Positions 24,335 to 31,578 of a stretch of 33,922 bases of DNA are shown here, one piece after another. The stretch lies in NCBI GenBank assembly GCA_034432655.1, contig DAOUBP010000046.1, forward strand, positions 1 to 33,922, read 5' to 3'. The notes under the pieces were generated by a model. It was not told the DNA's origin. It ran no database searches and worked only from the letters and a program-made list of their open reading frames with translations. A program made the position numbers and the translations under genes. The DNA is from DAOUBP01 sp034432655 (GTDB lineage Bacteria > Chloroflexota > Anaerolineae > CG2-30-64-16). Position 1 is the first letter of the stretch. Each line of letters starts with the position of its first letter.

Positions 24335-25221
24335 TGAGCGTTGTGGCTTCTCCCAGGCCGGCCAACCGCAACACGGCACGGCGTTACGCAGTGCAACGGG
24401 CAGGTTTCGTGCTGCTGGCACTGGCTGCGGTGGCTGTGGTCGTGCCGATCCTGTTCGTGATCGGCGCCATTGTGGTGAACGGGTTGGGGGCCATCAGCTG
24501 GGAGTTTTTGACGGCCATGCCCCGCGACGGCATGAAGGCCGGCGGCATCTTCCCTGCCATCGTCGGCACGCTGTTGTTGACGGCCGGCACGGCGCTGGTG
24601 GCCATCCCGGTCGGCGTCGGCGGGGCGATCTATCTTTCTGAGTATGCGCGTGACACCTGGCTCACCCGCACTATCCGGCTGGCGATTGTCAACCTGGCCG
24701 GCATCCCTTCGGTGGTCTACGGCCTGTTTGGGTTGGGATTGTTCGTGCTCTTCTTGGGGTTCGGCACTTCCATTGTGGCGGGCTCGCTGACCCTGGCCAT
24801 CATGACCCTGCCGGTGATCATCAGCACGGCCGAGGAGGCGCTGCGCGCGGTGCCCGTGGAGTTTCGCACGGTAAACGCCAGCCTGGGCGGCACCCGCTGG
24901 CAGGGCATCCGCAACATCGTGCTGCCCCAGGCGTTGCCCGGCATCATCACAGGTATCATCCTGGGCTTGCTGCGCGCCGGCGGTGAGACCGCGCCGATCC
25001 TGTTCACCGTGGCCGCGTTCTTCCTGCCCCGCCTGCCCTCCTCTCCCCTCGATCAGACGATGGCGTTGCCCTATCACCTGTACGTGATCAGCACGCAGGT
25101 GCCCGGCATGCCGTTGCAGATTCAGTACGGGACGGCGTTGGTGTTGCTGGCGCTGGTGTTGTCCCTCAACCTCACCGCGACGTTGATCCGCCGTCACTTC
25201 CGCCGCAAGCGGCAATGGTGA
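24334..25221 (+). CDS. pstA: Phosphate ABC transporter permease PstA2
   Basis: A 295-residue permease of ordinary PstA length with about six membrane segments. Features: ISWEFLTAMP in the first loop, GGIFPAIVGTLLLT, AIYLSEYARDTWLTRTIRLAIVNLAGIPSVVYGLFGL and the EAA loop VPVEFRTVNASLGGTRWQG. It has no embedded binding domain, which makes it a direct control for the 706-residue PstA1. The pair PstC2-PstA2 must work with PstB2 and PstB3 encoded next. Confidence 0.92.
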   Translation: MSVVASPRPANRNTARRYAVQRAGFVLLALAAVAVVVPILFVIGAIVVNGLGAISWEFLTAMPRDGMKAGGIFPAIVGTLLLTAGTALVAIPVGVGGAIYLSEYARDTWLTRTIRLAIVNLAGIPSVVYGLFGLGLFVLFLGFGTSIVAGSLTLAIMTLPVIISTAEEALRAVPVEFRTVNASLGGTRWQGIRNIVLPQALPGIITGIILGLLRAGGETAPILFTVAAFFLPRLPSSPLDQTMALPYHLYVISTQVPGMPLQIQYGTALVLLALVLSLNLTATLIRRHFRRKRQW

Positions 25222-25230
25222 GCTGAGCTT

Positions 25231-25989
25231 ATGATCCAGCCAAAGATCGAGATCGAGCACGTTTCATATTTCTACGAAGGGCAACAGGTGTTGCAGGACG
25301 TGACCCTGCCCGTGTTCCCCAACGCTGTGACCGTTTTCTTGGGGCCTGCCGGCAGCGGAAAGTCCACCCTGTTGCGCCTGATCAATCGGTTGAATGACCT
25401 CTTAGAGCATACGCGCATGACCGGGCGCATCTTGCTCGACGGACAGGACATCTACGCTCGGGGCGTCTCGGTGCCGGCCTTGCGCCGCCGTGTGGGCATG
25501 GTCTTTGCCTTGCCGTTACCGCTACCCGGCACCATCCGCGAGAACATCTTGTACGGCCCGCGTCTGTCCGGTGTGCGCGATCGCACCCGGCTGGAGGAGA
25601 TCCTGGTGCGCTGTCTGACCCAGGCCGCCCTCTGGGATGAGGTGAAAGATCGGTTGGACAGCCCTGCCACCTCGCTCTCGGGCGGCCAGCAGCAGCGCCT
25701 TTGTATCGCGCGCAGCCTGGCGTTGGAGCCGGAGGTGTTGTTGCTGGACGAACCGACCTCCGGCCTGGACCCGATCTCCACCGGCAAGGTCGAGGAATCG
25801 CTGTTGGAGTTGAAGAAGAACTATACGATCATCATCGTCCCGCACAGCGTGCAACAAGCCGCCCGGGTGGCCGATCATGCCGCCTTTTTCCTGATGGGCG
25901 AGCTGATCGAATACCAGCCCGGCCGGGCGTTGTTCACCAATCCGCGCGATCAACGGACGGAAGAATACATCACCGGGCGTTTCGGATGA
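25231..25989 (+). CDS. pstB: Divergent PstB2 ATPase lacking the Q-loop glutamine
   Basis: A 252-residue PstB homologue. Walker A (GPAGSGKST, 38-46), signature LSGGQ (149-153), Walker B LLLDEP with Glu174, SGLD and switch His205 are intact. The Q-loop is not: FQKPNPFP of PstB1 is FALPLPLP here, with Ala93 (codon 25507-25509) for the Gln that contacts the magnesium and couples the site to the permease. The sequence before the switch His is also changed (VPHS for VTHN). The frame is open and codon use normal, so it is a functional divergent gene, not a pseudogene. It overlaps pstB3 by ATGA. Confidence 0.9.
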   Translation: MIQPKIEIEHVSYFYEGQQVLQDVTLPVFPNAVTVFLGPAGSGKSTLLRLINRLNDLLEHTRMTGRILLDGQDIYARGVSVPALRRRVGMVFALPLPLPGTIRENILYGPRLSGVRDRTRLEEILVRCLTQAALWDEVKDRLDSPATSLSGGQQQRLCIARSLALEPEVLLLDEPTSGLDPISTGKVEESLLELKKNYTIIIVPHSVQQAARVADHAAFFLMGELIEYQPGRALFTNPRDQRTEEYITGRFG

Positions 25990-26765
25990 GTACAATGGCT
26001 AAAATTCGTGTGGAGCATCTGGACTTTTTCTACGGTTCCAAGCGCGCGTTGACCGACGTCAACCTGGAGATCCCGGAGCGCAAGATCATGGCGTTGATCG
26101 GCCCCTCGGGGTGCGGCAAGTCCACTTTCCTGCGCTGCCTGAACCGCATGAACGATACCATCCCCGGCACTGTGGTCAAAGGCCGCGTCCTGTTGGACGA
26201 TCAGGACATCTACAGCCCGGGCACCGACGTGGTGGACCTCCGGCGGCGGGTGGGCATGGTCTTTCAGCGCCCTAACCCGTTTCCGCAATCGGTGTTTGAC
26301 AATGTGGCGTTTGGCCCCCGGGTGTTGGGGATGACACACAACGGCACTTTGAACGACATTGTGGAGTCCAGCCTGCGCAAAGCCGACCTGTGGAACGAAG
26401 TGAAAGACCGGTTGCGGAAGGATGCCCTGAGCCTGTCCCTGGGGGAACAGCAGCGGCTATGCATCGCGCGTGTGATCGCGGTCAAGCCGGAGGTGATCCT
26501 GATGGACGAACCTTGTTCGGCCCTGGACCCCATCAGCACCCTCAGGATAGAAGATCTGATGCGTGAGCTGTCGCAGAACTACACCATCGTGATCGTCACC
26601 CATAACATGCAGCAGGCGGCCCGGGCTTCCGACTACACGGCGATGATGATGTTGACCGATGATCGCCGGTCGGGCACAGTGATCGAGGTGGGTGAGACGC
26701 GCCATATCTTTACCCGGCCCAAGGACAGCCGCACGGAGGGCTATGTCACCGGCCGGTATGGTTGA
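25986..26765 (+). CDS. pstB: Divergent PstB3 ATPase with a degenerate signature motif
   Basis: A 259-residue PstB homologue. Walker A GPSGCGKST (39-47), Q-loop FQRPNPFP with Gln94, Walker B ILMDEP with Glu175, SALD and switch His206 in VTHNM are canonical. The signature is LSLGE (150-154, codons 26433-26447) instead of LSGGQ: Gly to Leu and Gln to Glu. This defect is complementary to that of PstB2. ATG at 25986 overlaps the pstB2 stop; ATG at 25995 is an alternative. It is closer to PstB1 than PstB2 is. Confidence 0.9.
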   Translation: MSTMAKIRVEHLDFFYGSKRALTDVNLEIPERKIMALIGPSGCGKSTFLRCLNRMNDTIPGTVVKGRVLLDDQDIYSPGTDVVDLRRRVGMVFQRPNPFPQSVFDNVAFGPRVLGMTHNGTLNDIVESSLRKADLWNEVKDRLRKDALSLSLGEQQRLCIARVIAVKPEVILMDEPCSALDPISTLRIEDLMRELSQNYTIVIVTHNMQQAARASDYTAMMMLTDDRRSGTVIEVGETRHIFTRPKDSRTEGYVTGRYG

Positions 26766-26777
26766 GAGGAGAAGACA

Positions 26778-27443
26778 ATGACCCATGGGATTCGTCGGCG
26801 GTTTGACCAGGAGCTGACACAGCTGGCCGATATGCTCTTGGAGTTGGGCAGTCGGGCCCGTCAAGAAGTAGCGCGTGGGGCACAGGCTTATCTGGAGAAC
26901 GATACCGAGCTGGCGCACGAGGTGGTGGCGGCGGACGAGACGATCAATCAGTTGCGTTATCGGATCGAAGGGCTGTGCTATCAGCTGCTGGCCATGGAAC
27001 AGCCTGTGGCGCGTGATCTGCGCAAAATTGTAGCCGGCCTGATCATCGCCATCGAGTTTGAGCGCATGGCCGATCACGGCAAGAAGCTGGCGCGCATCTG
27101 TTTGCGTACCGCCGGCGATCCCAGGCCGCTGCCCACCAACGACATTGCGCGACTGGCCGACGCGGTGTTGGGGATGTTCGATCGGGTCTTGCAGGCGCTG
27201 GCGGAACAGAGCGTGGAGGCGGCGCGGGCGGTGTGTCAGGAGGACGACATAGTTGACGGCCTCTACAAACAGCTGTTTAATGTGAAGCTAAGCTATATGC
27301 TGGAGAATCAGCGGGCCATTGGGCCGGGTACCTATCATATCCAGGTGGCCCACGAGCTGGAACGGGTGGGTGATCGCGTCACTAACGTGGCCGAGCGGCT
27401 GATCTACGCCGTCACCGGGGAGATGATAGATCTCAACGCTTGA
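26778..27443 (+). CDS. phoU: Phosphate signalling protein PhoU2
   Basis: A 221-residue second PhoU of the same length and layout as PhoU1: FDQELTQLADMLLELGSRA, INQLRYRIEGLCYQLLAMEQPVARDLR, EFERMADHGKKLARI in the first half and ELERVGDRVTNVAERLIY in the second. Several long stretches are shared with PhoU1 (for instance LSYMLENxRAIGPGT), so the two probably arose by duplication. GAGAGGAG precedes the ATG, 12 bases after pstB3. Each Pst locus thus has its own PhoU, and they may answer to the single PhoR-like kinase visible here. Confidence 0.93.
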   Translation: MTHGIRRRFDQELTQLADMLLELGSRARQEVARGAQAYLENDTELAHEVVAADETINQLRYRIEGLCYQLLAMEQPVARDLRKIVAGLIIAIEFERMADHGKKLARICLRTAGDPRPLPTNDIARLADAVLGMFDRVLQALAEQSVEAARAVCQEDDIVDGLYKQLFNVKLSYMLENQRAIGPGTYHIQVAHELERVGDRVTNVAERLIYAVTGEMIDLNA

Positions 27444-27472
27444 ATACTTTATCGTGAGGCAAAGACCGTTTC

Positions 27473-28528
27473 ATGGAAATCCTGCTCACACTCCTCATGT
27501 TCTTCCCGCTGGCGGCCGTGTTATGGCTGGTGAACCTGTCGTGGCGCAAACGCATCGAAGGCGAGCTTCAATCTGAACGGCTGTTGAAGTTCCTGGGCTA
27601 CGGGCTGTTGGCCGCGTTGTTTGGCGGGTTGATCCTCTTGGGTTTGCTGCTGCAAGGGGTCGGCCTGTTGGTGAATCTTGATCCGACGGCTGCAGAGGCC
27701 GCGCTGCCCCCCGGCCTGTCGGCCGACGTGCTCCCGCGCATGGCGCTGGGGTTTTGGGTTCCTTCGATCTTCGGCCTGTTGATGTTGCTGCGGGCCCCGC
27801 GGCGCTTCGTGGCCCGCTTCACCTCCGTTGATCCGACCAACCCGGTGCACGCAGTCGCGCTGTCCATGTCGTTCCTGGTGCTGGTCAATCTCTGGATCAC
27901 CCTGGGGTTGGGCATCAAGAACCTGGCGGAGATGATGGAGACCAGCCAGGCCGTCGGGGGCCAAACGGACCTGACTGCGCCGCTTTGGGCGCAGAATATC
28001 GTCTTTTTACTGATCTCCTTTGTGGGGGTTGGATGGCTGGCGCGGCGGACCTTCAAGGGCGCGCTGAACCGTCTGGGGCTGGTGGTACCTACGCTGCCGC
28101 AGGCCGTGATCGGTTTCCTGGCCGGCATCGTGATGGCGCCGGCGGTCATCCTGTTGGAATACGCGGCCAGCCAGGTTGGCCTGGGCGCCAGCCCGGACGT
28201 GGAGCGGCTCACCGAGCAGTTGATCGGCCCGTTGACCACCTCAATCCCGGGTATCTTGACCCTGGGCCTGGCCGCGGCCATCGGCGAGGAGAGCGTGTTC
28301 CGCGGCGCGCTGCAGCCGCGCTTCGGCCTGCTGTTGACTACCCTGCTGTTTGCGTTGCTGCACAGCCAGTACGGCATCAGCTTTTCGACGCTCGCCGTTT
28401 TTTTGGTTGGGCTGGTGCTGGGGGTTCTGCGCCTGCGGGCCAACACCACGACCGCAATGATCACCCATGCGGTCTATAACATGTCGCTGGGGTTGATCGC
28501 ATACCTGGGGTTGCTGGAGAATCTGTAG
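27473..28528 (+). CDS. CPBP-family intramembrane glutamic protease
   Basis: A 351-residue polytopic membrane protein of the CPBP (CAAX protease and bacteriocin-processing, Rce1-like) family. Motif 1 is EESVFRG (Glu272, Glu273, Arg277), motif 2 FALLH (His297), motif 3 HAVYN (His332, Asn336), all complete, so it should be catalytically active. About eight hydrophobic segments are visible, with an unusual hydrophobic N-terminal half before the catalytic domain. Substrate unknown. It begins 29 bases after phoU2 with only a weak GAGG, so it may be read through from the pst operon. A role in the phosphate response is not established. Confidence 0.86.
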   Translation: MEILLTLLMFFPLAAVLWLVNLSWRKRIEGELQSERLLKFLGYGLLAALFGGLILLGLLLQGVGLLVNLDPTAAEAALPPGLSADVLPRMALGFWVPSIFGLLMLLRAPRRFVARFTSVDPTNPVHAVALSMSFLVLVNLWITLGLGIKNLAEMMETSQAVGGQTDLTAPLWAQNIVFLLISFVGVGWLARRTFKGALNRLGLVVPTLPQAVIGFLAGIVMAPAVILLEYAASQVGLGASPDVERLTEQLIGPLTTSIPGILTLGLAAAIGEESVFRGALQPRFGLLLTTLLFALLHSQYGISFSTLAVFLVGLVLGVLRLRANTTTAMITHAVYNMSLGLIAYLGLLENL

Positions 28529-28538
28529 AAAAAAGCTC

Positions 28539-28596
28539 TTTGTAGTGACGACTTCAGCCGTCCGACAGGGGGAACGACTGAAGTCGTTACTACGAA
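28539..28596. repeat. Long inverted repeat between convergent genes
   Basis: Arms 28539-28561 and 28574-28596 match at 20 of 23 positions with a 12-base loop. The arms contain the core ACGACTTCAG/CTGAAGTCGT. It may stop transcription from both sides (CPBP gene and thioredoxin gene), or be a copy of the GACTGAAGTC repeat family. Confidence 0.65.
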
Positions 28597-28625
28597 GTGG
28601 CGCTACAAAGTGGCGCTACGAAGTG
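28594..28625. repeat. 13-bp tandem repeat, about 2.5 copies
   Basis: The unit GAAGTGGCGCTAC recurs with period 13 directly after the inverted repeat, up to the stop of the thioredoxin gene. Confidence 0.7.
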
Positions 28626-28631
28626 GCCGGG

Positions 28632-29465
28632 TTAGAACAACACCGACGCCAGCTTCATCCGGTATTCGCGCGTCAACGGATGTTCGTCCCCCAGCAGGGC
28701 GAAGATGGCCAGCATCGCCTGTCGCGGTTCGCCGTTGCGATAGCGTTTGTCCCGCCGCAACACGTCCAGCAACGCGTCCAGGGCAGCGCGCAGGTTGCCG
28801 GCCGTCATGGCCTGGGCTGCTCGCTGGTACAGCGCTGCGATCTCACCGCCACCGTTCACTTCTGACGGCGCCAGGGTCAGCATGATTGCCAGGGGTAGCA
28901 GCGTCTGGGCCACAGCGGCTTCAGGCCCCTCCGAAATCCCCTCCAACAGTTGTCGGGCCGGCTGGCCTTTGCCTTGCGCCAGCAGCGCCTTGGCCAGCCC
29001 CAGGTTCAGGGCCGGCTGGCTGCCGTTTCCGGCGCCCAGGCGGCGATAAGCGGTCTCGGCTTCCACATAGCGGCCGGCCGCCAACAACGCGTCCGGATCA
29101 GGCCCTTGCGTGGCTGCGGGGCGGCCGACCCCCAGCCGTTGCAAGAACTGCCGCACCTGCGGCTCCGGCAGCGCACCCACGAATTCCGCCACCACCCGGC
29201 CATCGCGAAAAGCTTTCACCGCCGGGATGCCCTGGATGCCGAATTGCATGGCCAGGCGCTGGTTTTCATCGGTGTTCAATTTGGCCAGGATAAAACCGCC
29301 GTTGTACTCACGGGCCAGTTTTTCCAGCACCGGGCCCAACATGCGACATGGCCCGCACCACGGCGCCCAGAAGTCCACCACCACCGGCACTTGCCGGGAG
29401 CGCGCAATGACCTCGGCCTGGAAGTTGGCCTCCGATACCTCAATCACGAATTGCCCTGCACTCAT
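28632..29465 (-). CDS. Thioredoxin-TPR protein (YbbN/CnoX-like)
   Basis: A 277-residue protein: thioredoxin domain (about 1-110) with the active site WCGPC (Cys37, Cys40) and the cis-Pro segment GIQGIPAVKAF, followed by a TPR region (about 125-277). The layout matches YbbN/CnoX, a redox-linked chaperone helper; E. coli CnoX has SXXC, whereas this protein keeps both cysteines and could be an active thiol-disulfide reductase. No signal peptide. AGAGGAAAG precedes the ATG, and TATACT (29532-29537) on the minus strand may be its -10. It is divergent from the nicotinate phosphoribosyltransferase gene. Confidence 0.87.
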   Translation of the reverse strand: MSAGQFVIEVSEANFQAEVIARSRQVPVVVDFWAPWCGPCRMLGPVLEKLAREYNGGFILAKLNTDENQRLAMQFGIQGIPAVKAFRDGRVVAEFVGALPEPQVRQFLQRLGVGRPAATQGPDPDALLAAGRYVEAETAYRRLGAGNGSQPALNLGLAKALLAQGKGQPARQLLEGISEGPEAAVAQTLLPLAIMLTLAPSEVNGGGEIAALYQRAAQAMTAGNLRAALDALLDVLRRDKRYRNGEPRQAMLAIFALLGDEHPLTREYRMKLASVLF

Positions 29466-29531
29466 CTCTCTTTCCTCTCACTGTTTTCCGGCTTCTTTGA
29501 TGCAAGACGGTCGTTTGCGTTACGTAGGATT

Positions 29532-29561
29532 AGTATAACCGAGGGCCGGTCTCCGGGCCAA
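29532..29561 (-). promoter_or_regulatory. Possible promoter of the thioredoxin-TPR gene
   Basis: TTGGCC (29556-29561), 18 bases, TATACT (29532-29537) on the minus strand. The -10 is good, the -35 moderate. The leader would be about 60 bases. Confidence 0.4.
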
Positions 29562-29591
29562 AAAGCGCGGCCCGGACCGCCAGCGAGAGAG

Positions 29592-29619
29592 TTGGCGCTG
29601 TCCGACAGATGGGTATACA
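29592..29619 (+). promoter_or_regulatory. Possible promoter of the pncB gene
   Basis: TTGGCG (29592-29597), 16 bases, TATACA (29614-29619). If this is the promoter, the start codon must lie downstream of about 29626, which favours ATG 29660. Confidence 0.35.
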
Positions 29620-29659
29620 CTATAGCGGGATCGTTGATCACATGGCGAGGATGGTAATC

Positions 29660-31213
29660 ATGTTACAGCATCAGCAGCGCACGGCCGAAGGCTTTCTCTT
29701 CACCGATCAATATCAGCTGACCATGGCTCAACTCTATTTTCGTATGGGCCTGCACGAGCGGCAGGCTCAGTTCGAACACTTCTTCCGCCGCTATCCCAAC
29801 TACGGCTCGCACCAGGCCGGGTACTGCATCAACGCCGGCCTGGAATGGTTGCTGCGCTGGATGCAGCAGGCGCATGTCACCGATCAGGACATCGAATACC
29901 TGCGCAGCCAACGCGGGCTGGCGGGCCAGCGCACCTTCGGGGATGATTTCCTGGCCTGGTTGCGCCGGGCCGGCGGCTTTGAAGGGATCACCTTACACGC
30001 CATCCCCGAGGGTCGTGTGGTGCACCCTGATGTGCCGCTCACGGTGGTGCGGGGGCCGCTGGCCATGGCGCAGATCCTGGAGACCCCGTTGTTGAATTTG
30101 TTGAATTATCAGATCCTCATCGCCACCAAAGCGGCCCGCATCCGCGAGGTGGCGCGCGGGGGCACGGTGTTGGAGTTCGGCCTGCGCCGGGGGCCGGAGC
30201 GCGGCGCCAATGCCGGGGGCCGCGCGGCATTGATCGGCGGGGCAGATTTCAGCTCCAATGTGGGCCTTTCGCACGTGTTGGGCCTGACACCCCGGGGCAC
30301 CCACGCGCATAGCATGGTGCAGGTCTTCATGGCGATGGGCGAGGGGGAACTGGCCGCGTTCCGGGCCTATGCCGAGATCTATCCCGACAACTGCCTGTTG
30401 CTGGTTGACACGGTGGACACCCTGGGCAGCGGCGTGCCCAACGCCATCCGGGTCTTCGAGGAGTTGCGCAGGCAAGGCCATCGGCCGGTGGGCATCCGGC
30501 TGGATTCCGGCGACCTGGCCTATCTCTCCATCCAGGCCGCCAGGATGCTGGATGAGGCGGGCTTTCCCGACACTGTCATCGTGTTGAGCAACGAACTGGA
30601 TGAGCTGAACATCTGGCAGATCGTCAGCCAGATCACCGAAGAGGCCCCGCGCTATGGCGTGGACCCCGAGCGCCTGATCCGGCGGCTGGTATACGGGGTG
30701 GGCACGCGGCTGATCACCTCGGCCGGGCAGGGCGCGCTGGACGGGGTGTACAAGTTGGTGGCGGTGGAGGTGGCCGGGAAGTCCCAGCCGGCGATCAAGA
30801 TTTCGGAATCCACGGCCAAGACCCTGAATCCCGGCAACAAGCGCGTATGGCGGCTATACGACAACCGGGGCAAGGCGACGGCCGACTTGCTGACCCTGGC
30901 CGAAGAGAACCCCAGCGACCAGGACGAGATTGTCCTTCGTCATCCCAGCGATCACACCAAGTATCGCACGTTGTCCCGGCGGGAGGTCTCGGAGATCGAG
31001 CCGCTCCTGGTGGAGGTGCTGCGCGATGGAAAGCTGGTGGCCGATCTGCCCGGCCTGGAGGAAATGCGTGCCCGGCGCAAGGCCGACGTAGAGCGGCTGG
31101 ACCCCGGCGTGCGCCGCCTGGTGACCCCCCACATCTATCACGTCTCCCTCAGCCAGCGTCTATGGGATTTGAAACAGGGGTTGATCCAGCAGGCACGCGG
31201 AAAAGGCCGATGA
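29660..31213 (+). CDS. pncB: Nicotinate phosphoribosyltransferase
   Basis: A 517-residue enzyme that joins nicotinate to PRPP in the NAD salvage (Preiss-Handler) pathway. Recognised from FTDQYQLTMAQLYFRMGLHERQAQFEHFFRR, FGLRRGPERGANAGGRAALIGGADFSSNVG, the catalytic-His segment GTHAHSMVQVF, LLVDTVDTLGSGVPNAI, and GIRLDSGDLAYLS. ATG at 29660 has GCGAGG nine bases upstream; in-frame starts at 29609, 29642 and 29651 lie in or near the promoter or lack spacing. Length is normal for the family. Its neighbours do not suggest an NAD operon, so it is probably a single-gene unit. Confidence 0.93.
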   Translation: MLQHQQRTAEGFLFTDQYQLTMAQLYFRMGLHERQAQFEHFFRRYPNYGSHQAGYCINAGLEWLLRWMQQAHVTDQDIEYLRSQRGLAGQRTFGDDFLAWLRRAGGFEGITLHAIPEGRVVHPDVPLTVVRGPLAMAQILETPLLNLLNYQILIATKAARIREVARGGTVLEFGLRRGPERGANAGGRAALIGGADFSSNVGLSHVLGLTPRGTHAHSMVQVFMAMGEGELAAFRAYAEIYPDNCLLLVDTVDTLGSGVPNAIRVFEELRRQGHRPVGIRLDSGDLAYLSIQAARMLDEAGFPDTVIVLSNELDELNIWQIVSQITEEAPRYGVDPERLIRRLVYGVGTRLITSAGQGALDGVYKLVAVEVAGKSQPAIKISESTAKTLNPGNKRVWRLYDNRGKATADLLTLAEENPSDQDEIVLRHPSDHTKYRTLSRREVSEIEPLLVEVLRDGKLVADLPGLEEMRARRKADVERLDPGVRRLVTPHIYHVSLSQRLWDLKQGLIQQARGKGR

Positions 31214-31578
31214 AGACGGCCGGACGAGGTAGGGCGAGCTTATGAACATTAAGAAAATAAACCGGTAATCGCCTTCTCCGGCGCGCCATGCGTCTCGTGC
31301 GCTCGCCCGGCGATGAAGTCGCCGGGCTACCGGACGGCGCCCCGTGAACGGGGCTTGATTAGCCTCAACGCCGCCGGTTAGCCCGGTTCACCGGGCGCTG
31401 CATGGTGTGCCCAGACTACGTACCTTGCGCTATGAACGTTGAGCAGTCTTGCGGCGATGCGTGCCCGGCGGTATGACAACGAGTGCATCGTTGCACAGGC
31501 GCGATTTTTCTCCTACGAGAAAATCAGGCCGTCAAATCATGCGCGTGTCAATCCCTTGCTACAATCTCGAGGCAGCCC
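31214..31578. other. Intergenic region between pncB and the GH3 gene
   Basis: No supportable gene. It contains the two-hairpin element (31304-31354), a further hairpin (31381-31396, GCCCGGT/ACCGGGC), and another at 31503-31525 (arms TTTTCTC/GAGAAAA, 4-base loop) without a T-run. The convergent genes on both sides would need termination here. Confidence 0.6.
31304..31354. repeat. Two-hairpin repeat element, copy B
   Basis: Stem 1: GCCCGGCG (31305-31312) with CGCCGGGC (31320-31327). Stem 2: GCCCCG (31339-31344) with CGGGGC (31349-31354), loop TGAA. Same layout as copy A at 96-146. Two base pairs of stem 2 are swapped on both arms relative to copy A, keeping the pairing. Confidence 0.75.

Noticed and set aside
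25231..25989. pstB2 as a decaying pseudogene
   Set aside because: Frame intact, Walker A, signature, Walker B and His preserved, and the only core loss is complementary to that of pstB3.
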